DNA of 11,999 nucleotides from assembly GCA_902805495.1 (NCBI GenBank), contig CADCTH010000332.1, positions 1-11,999 of the forward strand. The letters are read 5' to 3'. Made by a program: the position numbers and the translations under genes. Source of the DNA: an uncultured Actinomycetospora sp. (GTDB taxonomy: Bacteria > Actinomycetota > Actinomycetes > Mycobacteriales > Pseudonocardiaceae). Below, in pieces: positions 7,481 to 11,999 of the stretch; positions within the stretch are counted from its first letter, which is position 1; each line of letters opens with the position of its first letter. The notes under the pieces were generated by a model. It was given only the letters and a program-made list of their open reading frames with translations, searched no databases and was not told where the DNA came from.

Positions 7481-7486
7481 ACCCTA
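7481..7486 (-). promoter_or_regulatory. Possible -10 element for a leaderless glnA2 transcript
   Basis: The complement of 7481-7486 reads TAGGGT, matching the actinobacterial -10 pattern TANNNT. It sits exactly 6 nt before the glnA2 ATG at 7474, the spacing expected if transcription begins at the A of the start codon. I see no clear -35 hexamer. AGGG within the same bases could instead act as a weak ribosome-binding site, so the two readings compete. Confidence 0.35.
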
Positions 7487-7501
7487 GGCGCGGACCATGA
7501 T

Positions 7502-7515
7502 CCCGGGAAGCCGGG
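7502..7515 (-). terminator. Possible weak terminator after the split protease gene
   Basis: CCCGG (7502-7506), GAAG, then CCGGG (7511-7515) make a perfect 5-bp GC stem. It lies about 20 nt downstream of the protease stop and upstream of glnA2 on the same strand. There is no U-tract. It may terminate or merely attenuate transcription running from the protease gene into glnA2. The stem is short, so the evidence is modest. Confidence 0.35.
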
Positions 7516-7535
7516 CCTGCATCACCGGGTCCGGC

Positions 7536-9137
7536 TCACGTCGCCGGGCACGTCGCGTCCGGCGGCGGCAGCGTGCCGTCCACCAGGTAGCGGGTGGCGA
7601 TGTCGTCGACGCACCGCGAGTTCTGGAACACCGCGGTGTGCTCGTCGCCCACCTTGGTCAGCAGCGCGCCGTCGAGCGCCCGGGCCAGCTCGACGCCGGC
7701 CTGGTAGGGCGTCGCGGGGTCGCCGGTGGTCGAGACGACCAGCGGCCGCGCCGAGAGGTCCGCGACCTGCGGGACGTGGGGCTGGCTGGTCGGCGGCACC
7801 GGCCAGAACGCGCAGCTGTCGCGGGCCGACGAGGCCCCGCGGCCGCTGTCGAGGAACGGCGCGGCCTGGTTGTAGGCCTGGGCGCGGGCGAGCGACTGCG
7901 CCGGGTCGGTGACCCGCGGGTCGTCGACGCAGCGGATCGCCTCGAAGGCGTCCTGCGACGACGCGTACGTGCCGTCGGGGTTCCGCTCGTAGTACTCGTC
8001 GGACAGCGTCATCAGCTGCGAGCCCCGGCCCGCGCGCAGTTCGGTGAGCGCCCGCACCAGCCGGGGCCATTAGGCCTCGACGTAGAGCGCGTTGATCGTG
8101 CCCTGCTGCGCGTCGGAGTAGGACAGGACGCGGCCGTCGGGCAGCGGCAGCGGCGCGCTGATGAGGGGCCGGGTCAGCTCCTGGTAGACGCGGGTGGTCT
8201 GCGCCGGGTCCCGGCCCAGCGGGCAGTCCGAGCGGGACGTGCAGTCGCGGGCGAAGGCGTCGAACGCGCCCTGGAAGCCGCGGCCCTGCTCGATGAGCTC
8301 CGCCGTCGGGTCCTGGTCGGGGTCGAGCGCGCCGTCGAGCACCATCGCCCGCACGTTGCGCGGGAACTGCTCGGCGTAGGTGGACCCGATCCGCGTGCCG
8401 TAGGAGTAGCCGAGGTAGGTCAGCTGCTCGTCGCCCAGCGCCGCGCGCAGCACGTCCATGTCGCGGGCGACGTCCCGGGTGCCGACTCCTGCGAGCACGT
8501 CGGTGCCGGTGCGCTGGGCGCACAGGCCGACGGTCTGCTGCTCCTCGGCCTCGGTCTGGGTGACCCCGGCGGACGAGGCGTCGGTGTCGTCGTCGCGGCG
8601 GTCGGCGTCGCGCTCGGGACCCTCGAGGCAGCGGATCGTCGGCTCGCTCTCGCCGACCCCGCGCGGGTCGAACCCGACGACGTCGAAGCGGCGGCCGACG
8701 TCGGTCTGGGTGAGCGAGGTGGCGAGGTAGGCGGCGGTCTGGATGCCCGAGGCCCCGGGGCCGCCGGGGTTGATCATCAGCGACCCGATGCGCTCGGGCG
8801 ACGGCGGCGCCGCGTGGCGCAGGACCGCGATCGACGCCGTGCGTCCCTGCGGCTGCGCGTAGTCCAGAGGCACCTGCATCCGCGCGCACTGCAGCGCCGG
8901 GTCGGCGTAGATCTGCCGGTCCTCCTCGGTGGCCGCGAACGGCGCGCACGGCCCCCACGCCAGGTCCTGGCCGTAGAAGACCTCGAGCCCGGGCGGGGCG
9001 CTCACGGCCGCGTCGGGCACCGCGGTGCCGGGGACGACCTGCGCGCACGCCCCCAGCAGGAGGGCCACGAGCCCCACGAGGGCCGCGCGCACGGCGAGGA
9101 CGCGGGGTCGACCGGCGGTGGCTCGCACGGCGGTCAC
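7536..9137 (-). pseudogene. Exported alpha/beta-hydrolase (SlpD/Hip1-like protease) split by an in-frame TAA
   Basis: Without the internal stop this would be a serine hydrolase of about 533 residues, like the M. tuberculosis Rv2223c/Rv2224c (Hip1) proteins that occupy the same place between glnA2 and panB. The N-terminus (RPRVLAVRAALVGLVALLLGAC) is a lipoprotein signal with lipobox LGAC, Cys31. The oxyanion loop NPGGPGASG is at about 123-131, GFDPRGVGES at about 155-164, and the nucleophile Ser245 is in LGYSYGTRIG. The TAP-like C-terminal domain has Asp473 in STTGDPATPY and His500 in VGDEHTAV. A TAA at 8072-8070 interrupts the same reading frame after ALYVEA. Sequence resumes at once as WPRLVRALTELRAGRG and stays open to TGA at 7536. 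The 355-residue 5' product lacks Asp and His, and the 3' part (GTG at 8057, 173 residues) lacks Ser and the signal. The start is GTG 9137 or GTG 9128. A recent nonsense mutation or a sequencing error are both possible, because the downstream half shows no decay. Confidence 0.85.
8070..8072 (-). other. In-frame TAA inside the protease gene
   Basis: The complement of 8070-8072 is TAA, between codons for Ala355 and Trp357 of the reconstructed protein. TAA is a rare stop type in GC-rich genomes; the other genes here end in TGA or TAG. One base change (for example TAC to TAA) would create it. An ATG overlapping it (TAATG) is out of frame and would not restart the hydrolase. Confidence 0.9.
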
Positions 9138-9368
9138 CCTGCCATCCCGCGTGTGAGCGGAGAGCAACGACCACCCCGCGCCGGAGACCGGTGCGTGGAG
9201 CGACGCAGGAGCGCCACGGACCGCGTCTCCTTGGCGCGACAGGCGTGTGAGGTCGGTCCCAGCGGGCGGCCGGGGCCTCGTGCGCGGTGACACGGTGAGC
9301 ACAGCTCCTACCCCGACGACCCGGGGACCCACCGCAGCCGGTGGGCCTCGAGGCAAGGACGGACGACG
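9138..9368. other. 231-bp divergent regulatory region between protease and panB
   Basis: This gap must hold promoters for the minus-strand protease and for plus-strand panB. A weak sigA-like candidate for panB is GTGACA (9287-9292), a 16-nt spacer, and TACCCC (9309-9314). The -10 match is poor. GCGCCA (9211-9216) and TGGCGC (9232-9237) form an inverted repeat with centres 21 bp apart, a spacing that could suit a dimeric regulator. I see no convincing protease promoter. No protein-like reading is evident on either strand. Confidence 0.35.
9328..9345 (+). promoter_or_regulatory. Stem-loop in the panB leader
   Basis: CCCACCG (9328-9334), loop CAGC and CGGTGGG (9339-9345) form a perfect 7-bp GC stem. 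It ends 23 nt before the panB ATG and about 9 nt before its AAGGA ribosome-binding site. In an RNA leader it could influence translation or transcript stability. It does not match any riboswitch I recognise. Confidence 0.4.
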
Positions 9369-10217
9369 ATGACGTCACCGGACACCGCTGTGTCGACCCC
9401 CTCCGCACGCCCGCGTCGCACCCGCGTGCACCACCTCCAGGAGATGAAGGCGCGCGGCGAGCGCTGGCCGATGCTCACGGCCTACGACGTGAACACCGCG
9501 CGGATCTTCGACGAGGCGGGCGTGCCCGTGCTGCTCGTCGGCGACTCCGCCGGCAACACCGTCCTCGGCTACGACACCACGGTGCCGGTGACCACCGAGG
9601 AGCTGCTGATCCTCACCCGCGCCGTGGTGCGCGGGGCCCCGCACGCCCTCGTGGTCGCCGACCTGCCCTTCGGCAGCTACCAGGTCTCGGCCGAGCAGGC
9701 CGTCACCACCGCCGTCGAGTTCATGAAGAGCGGCGGCGCCCACGCGGTCAAGCTCGAGGGCGGCGCGCACTACGCCGACCGCATCAGGGCCATCGTCGAC
9801 GCCGGCATCCCGGTGATGGCGCACCTCGGCTTCACCCCGCAGAGCGAGCACGCCCTCGGCGGCTACCGGGTGCAGGGCCGCGGGGAGGACGCCGCCGAGA
9901 AGCTGCTCGCCGACGCCCGCGCGGTCACGGAGGCCGGCGCGTTCGCCGTCGTGCTCGAGATGGTGCCGGCGCACGTCGCCAAGCGGGTGACCGCCGAGAT
10001 CCCGGTGCCGACCGTGGGCATCGGCGCCGGGCCCGAGTGCGACGCGCAGGTGCTGGTGTGGACCGACATGGCCGGGCTCTCCGACCCGTCGCGCCGCACC
10101 CCGCGCTTCGTCAAGCGCTACGCCGAGATGGGCGCGGTGCTCGCCGACGCCGCGGGCACCTACGCCCGCGAGGTCCGCGAGGGCACGTTCCCCGGCCCGG
10201 AGCACAGCTTCGACTAG
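9369..10217 (+). CDS. panB: 3-methyl-2-oxobutanoate hydroxymethyltransferase (ketopantoate synthesis)
   Basis: PanB adds a hydroxymethyl group from 5,10-methylene-tetrahydrofolate to 2-oxoisovalerate, making ketopantoate, the first committed step toward pantothenate and CoA. The enzyme is cytoplasmic, normally a decamer of (beta/alpha)8 barrels. The 282 residues include all family landmarks: LTAYD (36-40), the metal-binding LLVGDSAGN with Asp59, VVADLPFGSYQ with Asp98, AVKLEGG with Lys128, PVMAHLGFTPQS (148-159), the catalytic VVLEMVP with Glu197, and PTVGIGAG (214-221). The first 20 residues (TSPDTAVSTPSARPRRTRV) are a basic, low-complexity extension before the conserved HHLQEMKARGE. ATG 9369 is supported by AAGGA at 9355-9359, 9 nt upstream. 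The gene is divergent from the protease and convergent with the downstream hydrolase, and no panC or panD is in the window, so it is probably transcribed alone. Confidence 0.97.
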   Translation: MTSPDTAVSTPSARPRRTRVHHLQEMKARGERWPMLTAYDVNTARIFDEAGVPVLLVGDSAGNTVLGYDTTVPVTTEELLILTRAVVRGAPHALVVADLPFGSYQVSAEQAVTTAVEFMKSGGAHAVKLEGGAHYADRIRAIVDAGIPVMAHLGFTPQSEHALGGYRVQGRGEDAAEKLLADARAVTEAGAFAVVLEMVPAHVAKRVTAEIPVPTVGIGAGPECDAQVLVWTDMAGLSDPSRRTPRFVKRYAEMGAVLADAAGTYAREVREGTFPGPEHSFD

Positions 10218-10218
10218 G

Positions 10219-10231
10219 TGGCCTTCGGCCA
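10219..10231 (+). repeat. Small hairpin just after panB
   Basis: TGGCC-TTC-GGCCA (10219-10231) is a perfect 5-bp stem with a 3-nt loop, starting 2 nt after the panB stop. Its last base is the first base of the larger hairpin that follows. It may add to termination of panB. Confidence 0.45.
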
Positions 10232-10274
10232 TGTGAGCACCTTTCGGTGCTGGAGCACCGAGAAGTGCTCACAT
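10231..10274. terminator. Bidirectional terminator hairpin between panB and the convergent hydrolase
   Basis: Two 21-nt arms (10231-10251 and 10254-10274) around a GG centre pair at 19 Watson-Crick positions, with one C-A mismatch and one G-T pair. The outer 10 bp are perfect (ATGTGAGCAC with GTGCTCACAT), as are the inner 8 (TCGGTGCT with AGCACCGA). The stem lies between the convergent 3' ends and can fold from either strand. It has no T-tract, which is common for actinobacterial terminators. The TGA stop of the hydrolase (10271-10269) lies inside the right arm. Confidence 0.8.
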
Positions 10275-11093
10275 GGCGTCAGCCACCACCTGTGCCACCG
10301 CGGCCGGGTCCTCGAGCGGCATCGCGTGCCCGACGCCGGGCAGGGCGACGAGCTCGGCGCCGGGGATCCAGGCGGCCAACTGGCGCGTCGTCTCCTCGTG
10401 GGCCCGGGTCGCGGGGGCCGCGCCGTAGACCAGGGTCGTCGGCGCCGTCACCCGTGCCGCGATCGCCTCGTCGATCGGCCACTCCATCGCCGCGACCACC
10501 TCGTCGGTGAGGAAGAAGCGGGAGTCGCGCAGCAACCGGTCCAGCGCGTCACCGCCGAGCCGCTCCCGGACGAGGTCCGCCCAGTGCGGACCGCAGACGC
10601 CGCTCATGAACGCGTCCGTGGCGCCCCGGAAGTCACCGGCCTGGGCGGCACCCAGCGCCGGCCCGACCGCGGTGCGGACGAGCTCCTCCGACGACGGGCC
10701 GGCCGGGCTGGGTGCCGGCTCGAGCAGGACGAGCCGCTCGACGGCGTCCGGCGTGTCGATCGCGGCCTGCAGGGCCATGCTCGCGCTCGACGAGTGGCCG
10801 ACCCAGACGGCCCGGTCGATCCCGAGCTCCTCCAGGAGCAGCCGGCAGAGCCGGGCGTGGTCGGCGAAGGTGAGGTGCCCGTCCGGGGTCGAGCTGTCGC
10901 CGTAGCCGGGCCGGTGGACCCGCACGAGGCGGACGCCGTCGAGGGCGGGTTCGTCGAAGACCGGGGCGAACCAGTCGCCGAAGCCGCCGGCGTGCAGGAG
11001 CACGACGGGCGTGCCCGTGCCGCGCTCGCGGTAGCTCAGCCGGACCTCGCCGAGGTCGACGCTGCCGGTGGTGATCTCGCGTGTGTTCGTCAT
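10269..11093 (-). CDS. Alpha/beta-fold hydrolase
   Basis: A 274-residue cytoplasmic alpha/beta hydrolase; the substrate is unknown. The oxyanion strand VVLLHAGGFGDW (30-41) is clear, followed by VHRPGYGDSS (59-68). The nucleophile elbow is VGHSSSASM with Ser101; it is G-x-S-x-S, with Ser where the usual motif has Gly. The catalytic His is His256 in PGVGHAMPLEDP. No Asp is seen after the strand TLVYGAAPATR, where the acid usually sits. Glu125 in LVLLEPAPSP, after the preceding strand, may serve instead, as in some hydrolases with a shifted acid. ATG 11093 gives a family-like N-terminus (TNTREITTGSVDLGEVRLSYRERG); the ribosome-binding site is weak. The gene follows a LuxR-type regulator on the same strand by 62 bp. 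Sequence upstream of 11093 in this frame belongs to other genes. Its stop is inside the terminator stem shared with panB. Confidence 0.9.
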   Translation of the reverse strand: MTNTREITTGSVDLGEVRLSYRERGTGTPVVLLHAGGFGDWFAPVFDEPALDGVRLVRVHRPGYGDSSTPDGHLTFADHARLCRLLLEELGIDRAVWVGHSSSASMALQAAIDTPDAVERLVLLEPAPSPAGPSSEELVRTAVGPALGAAQAGDFRGATDAFMSGVCGPHWADLVRERLGGDALDRLLRDSRFFLTDEVVAAMEWPIDEAIAARVTAPTTLVYGAAPATRAHEETTRQLAAWIPGAELVALPGVGHAMPLEDPAAVAQVVADAM

Positions 11094-11128
11094 GGCGTCG
11101 AGCCTGCTGACGCGGACGCCCCGGCGAC

Positions 11129-11145
11129 TCCGTGCGACGCACGGA
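11129..11145. promoter_or_regulatory. Perfect 17-bp palindrome upstream of the hydrolase gene
   Basis: TCCGTGCG-A-CGCACGGA is a perfect inverted repeat with 8-bp arms and a single central base. It lies 35 bp before the hydrolase ATG and about 10 bp after the LuxR-gene stop. The near-zero loop disfavours a simple RNA hairpin and suits a DNA operator for a dimeric regulator, perhaps the neighbouring LuxR protein. A terminator function for the LuxR gene cannot be excluded. Confidence 0.45.
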
Positions 11146-11155
11146 TCCAGCGGCC

Positions 11156-11999
11156 TCAGCCCGGGAGCCGTCTCCGCAGCGCGCCCCGGCTCGTCGCCCC
11201 GGTCTTCGCCAGCAGGTTCCCGACGTGCGTCTCGACGGTGCGCCGCGACAGGACCAGGCGCTCGGCGATCTCCGGATTGGCCAGGCCTTCCGCGACGAGG
11301 CGCAGCACCTCCATCTCGCGCCCGGTCACGCCGAGCGCGCGCAGGTCCGGCGGCACGTCCGTGGCGTCGCGCTGCGGGCGCGGCACCGGCGCCCCGAGGC
11401 CACGCAACCGCTCGCGGCACCACGCCGCCAACCGGATCTCCCCGGTGCCGCCGGCCCAGGCCAGGGCCTCGTGCAGCACGGGGACGGGGTCGTCGAGCAC
11501 CGTGTGCTCGAGCAGGAAGCAGCGCAGCAGGTGGCGGAAGAAGGGCCGGTGCCGCAGGATCTCGTCCGCGGTGGCGAGCTCCGGGCCGGGATCGTCGCCG
11601 CACTCGGCCGCGGCGACGGCGTCGCAGAGGTGCAGCGCCGCCCGGTTGAGCGCCTGGACCAGCACGTCGGAGCCGCGCAGCTCCTCGCGCGGCTCCGGGT
11701 CGTCGGAGTGGCACGCCGTCCGCAGCACCGCCCGCTCTCCCCATCCAGGGGTCGGGCTCGTGGCTTCGGCGCGACGGAGCAGGTCGACGGCGGCGTCGTA
11801 CGCGGGGAGCGCGGCCGCCGTGTCGCCCGCGAGCCAGCGGTCGTGGGCCCGCCCGAGCGACCGCGCACTGGCGACGTGCACCGGGTTCGCCGCGAGCTCC
11901 GTCGCCTCGGCCAGCAGCGCGCCGGCCTCGTCGAGGCGCCCGTCGAACACCCGCCCCCGGGCCACGAAGCCCAGCGCCTGCGCGCGCGGCCCGCGCAGC
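11156..11999 (-). CDS. LuxR-family transcriptional regulator with helical-repeat region (5' partial)
   Basis: The frame is open from the window edge to TGA at 11158-11156, giving 280 visible residues; the start lies outside. The C-terminal 57 residues form a LuxR-type helix-turn-helix: LGVTGREMEVLRLVAEGLAN, then PEIAERLVLSRRTVETHVGN, then LLAKTGATSRGALRRRLPG. The rest is Ala/Leu/Glu-rich helical sequence with TPR-like pieces (RLDEAGALLAEATELA; ALPAYDAAVDLLRRAEA). This is the usual C-terminal part of large LuxR regulators that carry an N-terminal ATPase (LAL type) or a TPR sensor. Which N-terminal domain is present cannot be seen. An internal GTG at 11965 is a possible start, but in-frame repeat-like sequence (LRGPRAQALGF) continues upstream of it, so the gene is most likely cut by the window. 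It may regulate the downstream hydrolase. Confidence 0.88.
   Translation of the reverse strand, partial: LRGPRAQALGFVARGRVFDGRLDEAGALLAEATELAANPVHVASARSLGRAHDRWLAGDTAAALPAYDAAVDLLRRAEATSPTPGWGERAVLRTACHSDDPEPREELRGSDVLVQALNRAALHLCDAVAAAECGDDPGPELATADEILRHRPFFRHLLRCFLLEHTVLDDPVPVLHEALAWAGGTGEIRLAAWCRERLRGLGAPVPRPQRDATDVPPDLRALGVTGREMEVLRLVAEGLANPEIAERLVLSRRTVETHVGNLLAKTGATSRGALRRRLPG

Noticed and set aside
5108..7912. A long plus-strand open frame opposite MFS, glnA2 and the protease.
   Set aside because: Antisense shadow with repetitive His/Arg/Gly/Val composition and no recognisable motif.
7522..8069. Reinitiation at the TAATG overlap in the split protease.
   Set aside because: The ATG is in a different frame from the hydrolase and yields Arg/Gly/Pro-rich sequence, so it cannot make the C-terminal domain. 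In-frame GTG at 8057 is the only plausible restart.
9375..10232. A minus-strand open frame opposite panB.
   Set aside because: PanB on the plus strand has every catalytic residue and a ribosome-binding site; the opposite frame has neither motifs nor a sensible start.
1..11999. CRISPR arrays, insertion sequences, tRNA or rRNA genes, phage genes.
   Set aside because: No repeat-spacer pattern, transposase, terminal inverted repeats or RNA-gene signature was recognised by reading. A systematic scan was not possible here.

Overview
The window is very GC-rich, with strong G/C bias at third codon positions, GTG starts and tight gene packing. This points to a high-GC actinobacterium. The gene order glnE - glnA2 - exported alpha/beta-hydrolase - (divergent) panB matches what I remember of the Mycobacterium tuberculosis region glnE / glnA2 / Rv2223c-Rv2224c / panB, so the core is a conserved actinobacterial chromosomal block, not a mobile island. 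A Pseudonocardiales-type host (Pseudonocardia or Actinomycetospora-like) is my guess and is not proven.

Layout. Positions 1-135 hold the 3' end of a plus-strand gene, probably Uma2 family. Its stop codon abuts the stop codon of a minus-strand ECF42-type sigma factor (136-1290). The sigma gene lies downstream of its usual partner, a DGPF/YCII-like protein (1317-1724). The leader of that pair carries a TGTCGA-N17-CGTC element that fits the ECF42 promoter motif I remember, suggesting autoregulation. Next comes a minus-strand nitrogen cluster transcribed glnA2 (6131-7474), a YbfB/YjiJ-type MFS transporter (4907-6091), then glnE (1818-4910). The MFS gene overlaps glnE by 4 bp (ATGA). Upstream of glnA2 on the same strand lies a lipoprotein-type TAP-like alpha/beta hydrolase (7536-9137). 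It is interrupted by one in-frame TAA at 8070-8072 that separates the catalytic Ser from the Asp and His. A 231-bp divergent region leads to panB (9369-10217, plus strand). PanB converges with a second alpha/beta hydrolase (10269-11093, minus), and a long imperfect hairpin between them looks like a two-way terminator. The window ends with the 3' part of a LuxR-type regulator with helical repeats (11156-11999, minus), whose start lies outside.

How the genes work together. GlnE adjusts glutamine synthetase activity by adenylylation and deadenylylation. The neighbouring GlnA2 carries Trp where the modifiable Tyr would be, so GlnE's substrate is probably a GlnA1 encoded elsewhere. PanB makes ketopantoate for CoA. 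The ECF42/DGPF pair looks like a self-contained regulatory module. The LuxR regulator and the downstream hydrolase may be a functional pair.

I found no CRISPR array, insertion sequence, RNA gene or clearly new multi-gene defence or biosynthetic system. The points most worth checking are the nonsense-split protease, the ECF42 promoter match, the MFS gene inside the glnA2-glnE cluster, and several intergenic palindromes.
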